NCBI RefSeq assembly: GCF_004745075.1
Contig: NZ_RHFH01000008.1
Coordinates: 1-64,000, forward strand
Direction of reading: 5' to 3'
Length of the DNA stretch: 64,000 bases
DNA from: Brevibacterium sp. S111
GTDB taxonomy: Bacteria > Actinomycetota > Actinomycetes > Actinomycetales > Brevibacteriaceae
Shown: positions 43,823-52,931 of the stretch, in pieces
Numbering within the stretch: the stretch's first letter is position 1
How the letters are laid out: every line of letters starts with the position of its first letter
The notes under the pieces: generated by a model
The model's input: only the letters and a program-made list of their open reading frames with translations
Databases searched by the model: none
Told to the model about the DNA's origin: nothing
Translations under genes and position numbers: made by a program

Positions 43823-44965
43823 TCAGGCTTCGGCGGTCACACCGATCGAGTCGAGAGCGGCCTCAAGGCGGGCGATGGTGCCGTCGATGTCGCCGAGCTT
43901 GTCGAGTCCGAACAGGCCGATGCGGAAGCTCGAGAAGTCCTCGGGCTCATCGCACTGCAGCGGCACGCCCGCGGCGATCTGCACGCCGACTTCCTTGAAG
44001 CTGGCGCCGGTGGCGAGCTTCGGGTTGTCGGTGTGGACGACGACCACACTGGGCGAGGCGAACTCCGGTGCAGCAACCGAGGGCAGTCCGCGTGCGGCGA
44101 AGACGGCGCGCACCCGTTCACCGAGTTCGTTCTGTGCGGCGGCGAGCTTGTCGAAGCCGCGCTCTTCGCTCTCGGCCATGAGCTTCGCGTTGTGTGCCAG
44201 CGCATCGGTGGGCATCGTCGCATGGTAGGGCGCGCGGCCCTCTTCGTACTCGTCGGCGATGAACAGCCACTTCTTCAGGTCCATGGCGAAGCTCGTCGAC
44301 GTCGAGGCTTCGACGGCGGCACGGCCGCCGGAGCTGAGCATGACGTAGCCGGCGCACGGGGATCCGCTCCAGCCCTTCTGCGGGGCGCTGATGAGCACGT
44401 CGACGCCGAGGTCGGTCATCGAGGCCCACACCGCACCCGAGGCGATGCAGTCGAGGACGAAGATTCCGCCGGCCTTGTGCACGGCTTCGGAGACCCGGCG
44501 GAGGTAGTCGTCGGGCAGGATCATGCCCGAAGCGGTCTCGACGTGGGGAGCGAACACGACATCGGGCTTCTCTGCCTCGATGGCCGCGACCACCTCGTCG
44601 ATGGGCGCCGGTGACCACGACGACTGGTGGGCGTCGGTGTCCGGGGAGGCCTTGAGCACGGTCGTCTCCGACGCGATGGCACCGGCGTCGAGGATCTGCG
44701 ACCAGCGGAAGGAGAAGAGACCGTTGCGCACGATCAGCGCCTTCTTCCCGGTCGCCACCTGGCGGGCCACGGATTCCATCGCGTAGCTGCCGCCGCCGGG
44801 GACGATGGCGACGGATTCGGCGTCGTAGGCCGAGCGCAGGATCCGGTTGATCTCCTGCATCACGGATACGAACCGCTTCGACATATGGTTGAGCGATCGG
44901 TCGGTGAAGACCACCGAGTATTCGAGCAGGCCGTCTGGGTCAACATCTTCGTGTGGCAAAGTCAT
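43823..44965 (-). CDS. class V (PLP-dependent) aminotransferase
   Basis: The 380-residue protein has the fold type I PLP features: VPGGGSYAMESVARQ near residue 55 (phosphate loop), DCIASGAVWASM with the PLP-binding Asp, and the Schiff-base Lys in SAPQKGWSG. It is closest to the alanine-glyoxylate/serine aminotransferase branch, and substrate specificity cannot be fixed. It is 45 bp upstream of the PucR gene on the same strand, so partial co-transcription is possible. Confidence 0.8.
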   Translation of the reverse strand: MTLPHEDVDPDGLLEYSVVFTDRSLNHMSKRFVSVMQEINRILRSAYDAESVAIVPGGGSYAMESVARQVATGKKALIVRNGLFSFRWSQILDAGAIASETTVLKASPDTDAHQSSWSPAPIDEVVAAIEAEKPDVVFAPHVETASGMILPDDYLRRVSEAVHKAGGIFVLDCIASGAVWASMTDLGVDVLISAPQKGWSGSPCAGYVMLSSGGRAAVEASTSTSFAMDLKKWLFIADEYEEGRAPYHATMPTDALAHNAKLMAESEERGFDKLAAAQNELGERVRAVFAARGLPSVAAPEFASPSVVVVHTDNPKLATGASFKEVGVQIAAGVPLQCDEPEDFSSFRIGLFGLDKLGDIDGTIARLEAALDSIGVTAEA

Positions 44966-44971
44966 ATGCCT

Positions 44972-44977
44972 AACATA
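44972..44977 (-). promoter_or_regulatory. -10 box TATGTT for a leaderless transcript
   Basis: TATGTT on the minus strand lies 6 nt before ATG 44965 with no Shine-Dalgarno sequence between, the spacing expected for leaderless initiation. Confidence 0.5.
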
Positions 44978-45027
44978 GCCACAAGTCCGCCATTCGGGCC
45001 ACCGTCCTCGCTCATTGAGACTCCTCA

Positions 45028-45089
45028 GACCCTCGCCGAGGCGGCCGGTCAGATCTCGGACCCTCGCCGAGGCGGCCGGTCAGATCTCG
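45028..45089. repeat. 31-bp tandem duplication at the 3' end of gnd
   Basis: Two exact 31-bp copies (45028-45058, 45059-45089) begin GACCCTCGCCGAGGCGGCC. The second copy contains the gnd stop codon, the first lies just beyond it. Each copy can form a short GC hairpin, possibly a terminator. Confidence 0.85.
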
Positions 45090-46684
45090 ATTTCGCTGCG
45101 GTCGCCCGACCACAGCGTGTGGAACGTGCCGTCCCGGTCGGTGCGTGCATAGGTGTGCGAACCGAAGCGATCGCGCTGAGCCTGGATGAGAGCGGCGCTG
45201 CCCCCTTCGGTGCGCAGCCCGTCATAGTAGGACAGGGTCGAGGCGAGACCGGGCACGGCGATGCCGCGCTCGATGGCCTGGACGACGGTGGCGCGCAGGG
45301 ACTCTTGGCAGCGGCCGGCGACTTCGCGCACATAGTCCGAATCGAGCAGGGTCGCCGGCGGGTCCGCGGTGCCGAAGGCCTCAACGATGCGGTCGAGCAG
45401 ACGCGCCCGGATGATGCATCCGGCCCGCCAGATCCCGGCGAGCTCACCGAGGTCGATGCTCCAACCGTGCTCGCGCGCGCCGGCGGTGATCTCGTGGAAG
45501 CCCTGCACATAGGCCATCACCTTGCCCAGCAGCAGGCCTCGGCCGATCTCCTCGATGCGCGCGGCACGATCGTTCGAGGCAGCGACGGCCGAAGCACTGG
45601 TGTTCGTCGCCGAGGTGGTCGCGGCCGAAGCACTGGTGTTCGTCGCCGAGGTGGTCGCAGCCGAAGCACTGGTATCCGCCGCCGAGGTGGCGGCCCCGGG
45701 ACGGGGCCCGGCCAACCGGACTCCCTCGGCGCGCAGATCCGCGGCCGATGACAGCGAACGGGAGAAGACCGCCTCGGCGATGGTGGGGACCGGCACCCCG
45801 AGATCGAGCCCGGCCTGCCCGGTCCACGCACCGGTGCCCTTGGCCTTCGCGGCATCGGCGACGATGTCGACGAAAGGCCGGCCCGTGTCCGCATCGACGT
45901 GGGCGAGGACGTCGGCGGTGATCTCGATGAGGTAGGACTCGAGTTCCCCGGTGTTCCAGTCCGCGAACACCTCGGCGATCTTCGCCGGGGCCATCCCGAG
46001 CCCGTCGCGCAGGAGGGTGAAGGCTTCGGCGATGAGCTGCATGTCCGCGTATTCGATGCCGTTGTGGACCATCTTCACGAAGTGACCGGCACCGTCCTCT
46101 CCGATGTGAGCGACGCAGGCATGGCTCTTCGCACCTGCAGATTCGGCATCTGCGGTTTCGGCCCGGGCGGTTTCGACGCCGGCGGTTTCGGCACGCGCGG
46201 CGATCGGTTCGAGCAGCGGCCGCAGGCGCTGCCACGCGGCCGCCGATCCGCCCACCATGAGCGAGGGCCCGAGAAGGGCACCGACCTCTCCGCCGGAGAT
46301 CCCGACCCCGGCGAATTCGATGCCCGTACCCTGCAGCCGTCGGCCCCGGGCGATCGTGTCCTGGAAGTGGGAATTGCCGCCGTCGACGATGATGTCGCCG
46401 GCAGCGAACACCTCGGCGAGGTCACCGATCGCCGAATCCGTGGCCTCTCCGGCGTTGACCATGAGGATCGCCACACGCGGTTCGGCGAGCTTGCCGGCCA
46501 GATCGGCCGGATCCGCGGCGACGAGGAGATCGGCTTCGGGGAATTCAGCGGCCACGGTGCGGGCACGGTCGACGTCACGGTCGTAGATCGCGACCCGTCG
46601 ACCAGACCGGCGGGCGAGGTTCCGGGCCAGATTCGACCCCATCACACCGGTCCCGATCACTGCGACATCGGCCTTCATGAGCAT
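45080..46684 (-). CDS. gnd: 6-phosphogluconate dehydrogenase, decarboxylating
   Basis: It oxidises 6-phosphogluconate to ribulose 5-phosphate. Seen: nucleotide fold VAVIGTGVMGSNLARNLARR at the start, IIVDGGNSHFQDT, GISGGEVGALLGPSLM, and the catalytic HFVKMVHNGIEYADMQLIAE. The protein is 534 residues, about 60 longer than the usual ~470, because of two low-complexity insertions: one near residues 160-185 and a 12-residue tandem repeat near 330-366. ATG 46684 follows GAGGAAGGGG; ATG 46678 is possible. It is divergent from gntK, so both serve gluconate use. Confidence 0.92.
   Translation of the reverse strand: MLMKADVAVIGTGVMGSNLARNLARRSGRRVAIYDRDVDRARTVAAEFPEADLLVAADPADLAGKLAEPRVAILMVNAGEATDSAIGDLAEVFAAGDIIVDGGNSHFQDTIARGRRLQGTGIEFAGVGISGGEVGALLGPSLMVGGSAAAWQRLRPLLEPIAARAETAGVETARAETADAESAGAKSHACVAHIGEDGAGHFVKMVHNGIEYADMQLIAEAFTLLRDGLGMAPAKIAEVFADWNTGELESYLIEITADVLAHVDADTGRPFVDIVADAAKAKGTGAWTGQAGLDLGVPVPTIAEAVFSRSLSSAADLRAEGVRLAGPRPGAATSAADTSASAATTSATNTSASAATTSATNTSASAVAASNDRAARIEEIGRGLLLGKVMAYVQGFHEITAGAREHGWSIDLGELAGIWRAGCIIRARLLDRIVEAFGTADPPATLLDSDYVREVAGRCQESLRATVVQAIERGIAVPGLASTLSYYDGLRTEGGSAALIQAQRDRFGSHTYARTDRDGTFHTLWSGDRSEIEI
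45588..45695. repeat. three 36-bp tandem repeats inside gnd
   Basis: Units 45588-45623, 45624-45659 and 45660-45695; the first two differ at one base, the third is diverged. They encode repeated ATTSATNTSASA-type peptides in the reverse frame. Confidence 0.9.
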
Positions 46685-46756
46685 TCCCCTTCCTCGGGAG
46701 GCGACGGTGTTGACAGTCACTCGCCACCAGCACTACGGTGCAATAAATCTGTTTTA

Positions 46757-46768
46757 ATAGTCGATTAT
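46757..46768. promoter_or_regulatory. candidate operator in the gnd-gntK divergent region
   Basis: ATAGTCGATTAT, an imperfect palindrome with one mismatched pair, sits in an unusually AT-rich stretch (46740-46790) that must hold both promoters. The nearby GntR regulator is the obvious candidate binder. Confidence 0.4.
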
Positions 46769-46804
46769 AGATATTTCTTCATATTTTATCGAGAGGTTTC
46801 GGAC

Positions 46805-47317
46805 ATGGGTCATCACCCTTTCCTTCCGCCGCTCGTCATCATGGGTGTCTCGGGAACCGGCAAAACCGTCCTCGGCGCGCAGGTGGCGCAGGCTCTCGAC
46901 CGCCGATTCGTCGATGCCGACGATCTCCACTCCGCGGCCAACAAAGCGAAGATGGCCTCGGGTGTGCCGCTGACCGACGCCGATCGCGGACCGTGGCTGG
47001 ACGCCGTCGCGGTCGAAGCCGCCCGCACCCCGGGCCCGGTCATTGCCTGCTCCGCCCTCAAACGCACCTACCGGGACCTGCTGCGCGCCTCGGCACCCGC
47101 GCTCGTGTTCATCCACCTCGACGGACCGCGTGATGTCATCGCCGCCCACCTGGCCCGCCGCGACCATGAGTTCATGTCCCCGGATCTGCTCGACTCCCAG
47201 CTGGCCACCCTCGAACCGCTCAGCGCCGAGGAGTCCCATGCCACCGTCGACGTCGACCGTCCGATTCCCGAGGTCCTCCATTCGATCCTCGACAGCATCG
47301 CACGGTTGAGACCGTGA
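46805..47317 (+). CDS. gntK: gluconokinase
   Basis: The 170-residue kinase phosphorylates gluconate to 6-phosphogluconate. It has the P-loop GVSGTGKT at 14-21, DADDLHSAANKAKMASGVPL (substrate region), PVIACSALKRTYRDLLR and HEFMSPDLLDSQLATLE, all typical GntK. GAGAGG lies 9 nt before ATG 46805. A long open frame extends left antisense to gnd but is not coding. It is followed after 50 bp by the gluconate permease gene. Confidence 0.92.
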   Translation: MGHHPFLPPLVIMGVSGTGKTVLGAQVAQALDRRFVDADDLHSAANKAKMASGVPLTDADRGPWLDAVAVEAARTPGPVIACSALKRTYRDLLRASAPALVFIHLDGPRDVIAAHLARRDHEFMSPDLLDSQLATLEPLSAEESHATVDVDRPIPEVLHSILDSIARLRP

Positions 47318-47367
47318 ACTGCCCGCCCACTGTCCACCCAACCATCTGACCTCAAGGAAGAGGAACC

Positions 47368-48771
47368 ATGACCGACCTCGACCTGGCCTGGACTCTGTCC
47401 ACGCCGGCACTTCTGGCAATCGCGGCAGCGGCGATCGGCCTGCTGCTCCTGCTCATCATCAAGGCACGGCTGCACGCGTTCATCGCCCTCGTCATCGTCA
47501 GCGTGCTCACCGCGCTGGCCGCCGGAATCGGCCCCGGTGACCTCATCGACGTCCTCTACGACGGCTTCGGTTCGACCCTGGCCAGCGTGGCCCTGCTCGT
47601 CGGGCTCGGCGCAATGCTCGGACGCATGCTCGAACTCTCCGGCGGCGCCGAAGTGCTCACCGATGCCCTCATCCGCCTGTTCGGGGAGAAGCGGGCGCCC
47701 TTGGCACTCGGCGTGACCTCGCTGCTGTTCGGCTTCCCGATCTTCTTCGACGCCGGCCTCGTGGTCATGCTGCCGATCATCTTCACGATCGCGCGCCGCC
47801 TCGGCGGGTCTCTGCTGCTGTACGCGATGCCCGCGGCAATGGCGTTCTCCGCCATGCACATCTTCGTGCCCCCGCACCCCGGCCCGGTTGCGGCCTCCGG
47901 TCTGCTCGGGGCGAATGTCGGACTCGTCCTCATCTGCGGAATCATCATCGCGATTCCCGCCTGGTACCTCACCGGTTACCTCTTCGGACTCATCATCGGC
48001 AAACGCATCGACGTCGCCGTGCCCGATGTGCTCTCGGCCGGCAGGAACGACTCGTTCGCCGACTTCGCCTCCCGGCCCAAGCTCGGCCACGTGATCTTCC
48101 TCCTCGCCCTGCCGCTCGTGCTCATCTTCCTCAACACCGGACTCAACTTCGCCGGTGAGGCCGGCTGGGTCGATACCGACTCGACGCTCATCGCGTCCCT
48201 GCGGCTGCTCGGCGAAACCCCGATCGCCCTGCTCATCACTGTCGTCGTGGCCATGTGGCTGCTCGGCTGGCGGCAGAACAAGGGCCGGTCGCTGGTCGAG
48301 ACCGTCGTCGACTCCGCGCTCGGACCGGTCTGCTCGATCATCCTCATCACCGGCGCCGGCGGAATGTTCGGCGGCGTGCTGCGCGCCAGCGGAATCGGAG
48401 ACTCGCTCGCCGACTCACTCGCCGCGCTCGGTCTTCCCGTCATCGTCGCCGGCTTCGTCATCGCCGCGATCGTGCGCATCGCCCAGGGTTCTGCCACGGT
48501 GGCGCTGACGACCGCGGCCGCGCTCGTCCAGCCGATCGTCGTCGGCAATCCGGACTTCTCGAGCATGCAGGTCGTGGCCATCGTGCTCTCACTGGCGGCC
48601 GGTTCGGTCTTCGCCAGCCATGTCAACGATTCCGGCTTCTGGCTGGTCTCGCGGTTCTTCGGCATGGACACGAAGACGACGCTGAAGACCTGGACGGTCG
48701 CCGAGACGCTGCTGGGCACCGTCGGCTTCGGACTCAGCCTCGCCCTCTACGGGGTCGTCAGCCTGTTCTGA
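47368..48771 (+). CDS. gntP: gluconate permease, GntP family
   Basis: The 467-residue protein has about 12-14 membrane segments and the family patterns: [56 protein letters not shown]. It is an H+-coupled gluconate importer in the operon with gntK. AAGGAAGAGG precedes ATG 47368. It is convergent with the GntR gene with only ~50 bp between. Confidence 0.92.
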   Translation: MTDLDLAWTLSTPALLAIAAAAIGLLLLLIIKARLHAFIALVIVSVLTALAAGIGPGDLIDVLYDGFGSTLASVALLVGLGAMLGRMLELSGGAEVLTDALIRLFGEKRAPLALGVTSLLFGFPIFFDAGLVVMLPIIFTIARRLGGSLLLYAMPAAMAFSAMHIFVPPHPGPVAASGLLGANVGLVLICGIIIAIPAWYLTGYLFGLIIGKRIDVAVPDVLSAGRNDSFADFASRPKLGHVIFLLALPLVLIFLNTGLNFAGEAGWVDTDSTLIASLRLLGETPIALLITVVVAMWLLGWRQNKGRSLVETVVDSALGPVCSIILITGAGGMFGGVLRASGIGDSLADSLAALGLPVIVAGFVIAAIVRIAQGSATVALTTAAALVQPIVVGNPDFSSMQVVAIVLSLAAGSVFASHVNDSGFWLVSRFFGMDTKTTLKTWTVAETLLGTVGFGLSLALYGVVSLF

Positions 48772-48820
48772 GCTCGGCTCGACGAGTCATCGTCGGTCGT
48801 TCGGGCCGGGTGCGCCGCCG

Positions 48821-49600
48821 TCAGCGGCCGGTGCGCCGGGGTTCGTCGGCCCACACGCTGCCCATCTCGGCATCGGCCTTCGCCACGATCTTCGCCATCG
48901 CCTCTTTGGCCCGGTCGGCATCCTGCCCGCCGATGGCATCGGCAACATCGAAATGCCACTGCAGCGCGTCGGGGTGCGGGTACTTCGGCATCAGTCCCGC
49001 CCCGGTGCGGCCGGCGAGGATCTCACCGATGACGGTGTCGAAGGCGGCGAAGAGTTCATTGCCCCCGGCCCCGAGCACGGCCCGGTGGAACGCGACATCG
49101 GCGTCGAGGAAGGCGTCGACGTCTCCGCGTCGGCCCGATGCCCGCATTCGGGCGGCGAGCCCCATGATCTCCTCGGCGGCTTCCGCGGGAGCGTGCTTGG
49201 CCGCCAGACCGGCCGCTTCGGGTTCGATGGCGATCCGCAGTTCGGTGAGGGAGCGCAGCTGCCCGGCCGGGGCCTCGGTCATCCGCCACCGGATGACGAG
49301 CGGGTCGAGCAGCATCCATTCGGACATCGCGAGCACGACGAGACCGACCCGTCGGATCGGCTGCAGCATCCCTAAGGATTCGAGGACGCGCACGACCTCG
49401 CGCACCACCGACAGCGACACGTCGTAGCGGGCACGCAGATCCTCGGCCTTGATGATCGTTCCGGCCTCCAGCCGACCGGCGACGATGTCCTGTCCGACCT
49501 GATCGCGCAGCTGCTCATGGAGGTTTCCCCGGTTGCCCGTGGCCCCCGCTCGCTCCGAAGCCGCTTCGGCGAAGCCCCTGCCCTTCTCCCCCGCCATCAC
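48821..49600 (-). CDS. GntR-family (FadR/FCD type) regulator, probably of gluconate genes
   Basis: The 259-residue protein has an N-terminal GntR winged helix (GTIIKAEDLRARYDVSLSVV, VRVLESLGML) and a C-terminal FCD ligand domain (ELRIAIEPEAAGLAAKHA, DVAFHRAVLGAGGNELFAAF, with metal-site His). Start GTG 49600 or ATG 49597, the latter overlapping the ispE stop. Control of gnd/gntK/gntP by gluconate or 6-phosphogluconate is inferred from location. Confidence 0.85.
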   Translation of the reverse strand: MMAGEKGRGFAEAASERAGATGNRGNLHEQLRDQVGQDIVAGRLEAGTIIKAEDLRARYDVSLSVVREVVRVLESLGMLQPIRRVGLVVLAMSEWMLLDPLVIRWRMTEAPAGQLRSLTELRIAIEPEAAGLAAKHAPAEAAEEIMGLAARMRASGRRGDVDAFLDADVAFHRAVLGAGGNELFAAFDTVIGEILAGRTGAGLMPKYPHPDALQWHFDVADAIGGQDADRAKEAMAKIVAKADAEMGSVWADEPRRTGR

Positions 49601-50547
49601 GGAACGTCCACGATGTGCGCGCCGGGGGCGGGCCCCGTTGTGCGCAGGGCTTCGTTGACGCCGCGCGTGGCCTGCAGCAGCACGGCCAGATCGAGGGCGT
49701 GGTGGGCGTCGCGGGCGAGGAACCCGATCGTCGGCCCCGAACCGCTGAGCAGGGGCAGCAGTGCCCCGGCGGCGCGTCCGGCCTCCATCACTTCGGCGAT
49801 TTCGGGCATGAACGACACGGCCGCCTCGGTGAGGTCGTTGACCGCGAATTCGGCGAGCGTGTCCGGTTCGCCGGCAGCCAGCGCCGTGAGCACCTCGTCG
49901 GGCACCTGGGCCGGGGCCGGGGTGTCGTTGAGTTCGTCGAAGCGGGCATAGACGTCGGGGGTCGGCAATTGCCGCGCCGAGGTGGCCATCACCCAGTGGA
50001 AGACCCCGCGGGTGAGGACGGGGCTCAGCTGTTCGCCGCGACCGTGGCCGATGGCCGTGCCCCCGCGCAGCAGGAAGGCGACATCGGCGCCGACCGAGAC
50101 CGCGCAGTCGTGGAGGACCTCGTCCTCGACTCCGCCGAGGAGGTGGGCGGCGCCGACGAGGGCAGCGGCCGCATCCGCCGATCCCCCGCCCATCCCGCCG
50201 GCCACGGGCACCTGTTTGTCGATGACGATGTCGAGGTCGCGCAGCACGTCGACGTCACGATCGTCCTCGAGGGCTGCGATGAGGAGGTCGACGGCACGGC
50301 GGGCGACGTTCGAATCATCGACCGGCACCGCGGAATCCGCGTAGCGTCCCTGGACGAGGATCGATCGTGTTCCGCCCGGGATGAGGGTGAGCGTCTCGCC
50401 GAGGTTGAGCGCCTGGAACACGGTCGCGAGCTCGTGGTATCCCTCGTCGTTCGCGGCCCCCACGCCGAGGTGGATGTTGATCTTGCCCGGTGCCTGAACC
50501 TTCACTGGGGCCGGGGTCGTCGTCGGTGGGTGCAGCGGGGTGGTCAT
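49597..50547 (-). CDS. ispE: 4-diphosphocytidyl-2-C-methyl-D-erythritol kinase
   Basis: The 316-residue GHMP kinase acts in the MEP isoprenoid pathway. It has [15 protein letters not shown] at the start, the ATP loop [17 protein letters not shown] near residue 110, and [13 protein letters not shown] near the end. ATG 50547 overlaps the rsmA stop (ATGA). The rsmA-ispE order is typical of Actinobacteria. Confidence 0.93.
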   Translation of the reverse strand: MTTPLHPPTTTPAPVKVQAPGKINIHLGVGAANDEGYHELATVFQALNLGETLTLIPGGTRSILVQGRYADSAVPVDDSNVARRAVDLLIAALEDDRDVDVLRDLDIVIDKQVPVAGGMGGGSADAAAALVGAAHLLGGVEDEVLHDCAVSVGADVAFLLRGGTAIGHGRGEQLSPVLTRGVFHWVMATSARQLPTPDVYARFDELNDTPAPAQVPDEVLTALAAGEPDTLAEFAVNDLTEAAVSFMPEIAEVMEAGRAAGALLPLLSGSGPTIGFLARDAHHALDLAVLLQATRGVNEALRTTGPAPGAHIVDVP

Positions 50548-51530
50548 TGAGACGGATCCTCCGCGGTGGCCTCGGCGGGGTCCGGAGCTTCGGCGGGTTC
50601 CGGAACTTCGGCGGGTTCCGGAACTTCGGCGGCGGCGAGTCGTTCGAAGTCGGTCACGGTCAGCGCCTCACCTCGGGCCTTCGGATCGATGCCGGCCGCG
50701 GTCAGCAGAGCCTCGGAGCGCTGCGGGCTGCCGGCCCACCCGGATAGGGCCGCGCGCAGGGTCTTGCGGCGTTGGGCGAAAGCCGCGTCGACGAGGCTGA
50801 AGAGGCGGCGCCGGTTGACCGGGTCACGGTCGGTGCGGGTGATGTCGATGCGCACGAGCCCGGAGTCGATGTTCGGGGCCGGCCAGAACACGTTCTTGCC
50901 GATCCGTCCGGCCAATCGCACGTCTCCGTACCACTGGGCCTTGACGCTGGGGACCCCGTAGGTGCGGGATCCGGGAGGGGCTGCGAGCCGTTCGGCGACT
51001 TCGAGCTGGACCATGACGAGCACGGTCTTCAGGCTCGGGAAGGTTTCGAGGAAGTGCAGCAGCACGGGCACGGCCACGTTGTAGGGCAGGTTCGCGACCA
51101 ATGCCTCGGGCTGGTTCGCGGTCGCGGGCTGGTTCACGCTCGCCGTCGCGTCGGTGGCCGCGGCGGCAGCGGCTCCTCCGCTGTGCGGCAGCGTGGGCAG
51201 TTCGGTGACGCGGAGGGCATCGGCGTTGACGAGGGCGAAGGCCGCCTCGGTGCCGGAGAACCGCGCGACCGTCTCGGGCAGCTTCGCCGCGAGGACTTCG
51301 TCGATCTCGACGGCGGTGACGCTGTGCCCGGCCTCGAGCAGGCCGAGGGTGAGCGAACCGAGCCCGGGTCCGATCTCGACGACGTTCGAGGCGTCTTCGA
51401 GCCCGGCGGCGGTGACGATCGACCGCACGGTATTGGGGTCGATGACGAAGTTCTGCCCCTTCTGCTTCGTTGGGCGCAGACCGATGTCAGCGGCTAATTC
51501 GCGGATGTCGCGGGCGGTCAATAACGTCAC
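50544..51530 (-). CDS. rsmA: 16S rRNA dimethyladenosine transferase
   Basis: The 328-residue enzyme dimethylates two adjacent adenines of 16S rRNA. It has [21 protein letters not shown] motif [17 protein letters not shown], catalytic [19 protein letters not shown], and [18 protein letters not shown] 51530 is chosen because TAAGTT (minus strand, 51538-51543) sits 7 nt upstream as a leaderless-type -10. Two insertions are unusual: an Ala/Thr/Asn-rich loop of about 28 residues before LVANLPYN, and a C-terminal PEPAEV-type repeat. Confidence 0.9.
   Translation of the reverse strand: MTLLTARDIRELAADIGLRPTKQKGQNFVIDPNTVRSIVTAAGLEDASNVVEIGPGLGSLTLGLLEAGHSVTAVEIDEVLAAKLPETVARFSGTEAAFALVNADALRVTELPTLPHSGGAAAAAATDATASVNQPATANQPEALVANLPYNVAVPVLLHFLETFPSLKTVLVMVQLEVAERLAAPPGSRTYGVPSVKAQWYGDVRLAGRIGKNVFWPAPNIDSGLVRIDITRTDRDPVNRRRLFSLVDAAFAQRRKTLRAALSGWAGSPQRSEALLTAAGIDPKARGEALTVTDFERLAAAEVPEPAEVPEPAEAPDPAEATAEDPSQ
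50581..50634. repeat. three 18-bp tandem repeats at the 3' end of rsmA
   Basis: Units of TCCGGAACTTCGGCGGGT (first and third with small changes) encode the repeated AEVPEP segment at the C-terminus of RsmA. Confidence 0.85.
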
Positions 51531-51537
51531 AGCCAAC

Positions 51538-51543
51538 AACTTA
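51538..51543 (-). promoter_or_regulatory. -10 box TAAGTT, leaderless promoter of rsmA
   Basis: TAAGTT on the minus strand fits TANNNT and lies 7 nt before GTG 51530. Confidence 0.45.
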
Positions 51544-51646
51544 CCGCACCACCCGGTCGGCACAATCACCCTGCGCACCGCGCGCCCGCCCGGCCCCGCC
51601 TCGGCGAGATGTCTGCACGGGGCCCGCGGGCGATAGGGTGAAGGCT

Positions 51647-52864
51647 ATGGATCCGCAGACTCTGACCGAACTGCTCGACGTCGCCGTCCTCGACCGGCTC
51701 GACCGCATCGACGACTTGCCCGGCGACGAACTCGCCCGGTCATCCGCCCTGCGGAAGGAGGGCTTCTCCGCCGAGGTGACCGCCGCGCTGCTCACCCAAG
51801 CACAGCTGCGCAGAGAGGCCGGTGCCAAACTCGGTCCCTTCGCCGATGACATGCTCTTCACCCGCGACGGACTCGCTCAGGCCACCCGTTTGCCGGTCGC
51901 CGCCCACCACGCGCGCCGCCTCATCGGCGAGACCGCGGACGGTGAGACCTTCCGCATCGCCGACCTCGGGTGCGGGATCGGCGCGGACTCCGTCGCCTTC
52001 GCCGGGATGGGAGCGCAGGTATCCGCCGTCGACGCCGATGAGGTCACCGCCGCCGTCGCCGCGTTCAATCTCCGCCACCTCCCCGATGCCCCTGTCGACC
52101 ATACCCGCGCCGAGGATGTCGATCTGTCCGATTTCGACGCCCTGTGGTTCGATCCTGCCCGCCGCACCATCGGCAAGTCCGACAGGCGCGGATCGACGGC
52201 TCGGATCACCGACCCCGAAGCCTTCTCCCCTTCCCTGTCCTGGGTCATCGACCAGGCGATCCGAGCGAAGGCGGCCGGGGTCAAGCTCGGCCCGGCTCTC
52301 GATCACGGCCTCGTCCCCGAGGAGGCCGAAGCCCAGTGGGTGTCCCACAACGGCGAGGTCGTCGAGGTCTGCCTCTATTTCGGTGCCGCCTGCCAGCGGC
52401 CGGGGCGCAGGGCCCTCGTCATGGGCGAGCGCACCCTGCTCGTCCACGAAGACGACCTGCCCGAATCAGATGAAGAGGGCATCGGGACGCTGGGGCGGTA
52501 CCTACTCGAACCCGATGGTGCGATCGTGCGCGCCGGACTCGTCGCCGCTCTCTGCGCACCCCTGCAGGCCAGGCGGGTGCACCCGAAGATCGCGTACCTG
52601 ACCACGGATGTCGAACCGAGCGGACCGGCCGCCGCCGGAGTCACCGCCTACACGGTCACCGATGTCCTTCCCGCGAAGATCCCGAGCCTGCGCAAGGAGC
52701 TCGTCTCCCGCGGCATCGGCTCCGTCGTCGTCAAGAAGCGCGGTGCCGACATCGTGCCCGATCAGGTCCGGCGCCAGCTCAAACTGCCCAAGGGGGACAA
52801 AGCCACGCTCGTATTCACCCGCCTCGGCGAGCGTCACGTCGTGCTGCTCACCCAACCCGTGTGA
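51647..52864 (+). CDS. class I SAM-dependent methyltransferase with THUMP-like C-terminus
   Basis: The 405-residue protein has a helical N-terminal domain, motif I FRIADLGCGIGADSVAFAG near residue 103, VSAVDADEVTAAVAAFNL, and ALWFDPARR (motif IV position). A C-terminal ~150-residue THUMP-like region includes VTDVLPAKIPSLRKELVSRG and IGSVVVKKRGADIVPDQVRR. The target is unknown, probably an RNA. GGTGAAGG precedes ATG 51647; the gene is divergent from rsmA. Confidence 0.8.
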   Translation: MDPQTLTELLDVAVLDRLDRIDDLPGDELARSSALRKEGFSAEVTAALLTQAQLRREAGAKLGPFADDMLFTRDGLAQATRLPVAAHHARRLIGETADGETFRIADLGCGIGADSVAFAGMGAQVSAVDADEVTAAVAAFNLRHLPDAPVDHTRAEDVDLSDFDALWFDPARRTIGKSDRRGSTARITDPEAFSPSLSWVIDQAIRAKAAGVKLGPALDHGLVPEEAEAQWVSHNGEVVEVCLYFGAACQRPGRRALVMGERTLLVHEDDLPESDEEGIGTLGRYLLEPDGAIVRAGLVAALCAPLQARRVHPKIAYLTTDVEPSGPAAAGVTAYTVTDVLPAKIPSLRKELVSRGIGSVVVKKRGADIVPDQVRRQLKLPKGDKATLVFTRLGERHVVLLTQPV

Positions 52865-52931
52865 CTGCACCGGCCGTGGTGTTGGCCTCACGGCATCGAC
52901 CTCACCCCTCCGCCCCACAGAAGGAGAATCC

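Noticed and set aside
45899..46804. Long N-terminal extension of gntK
   Set aside because: It is antisense to gnd; the GntK fold begins at 46805 with its own ribosome site.
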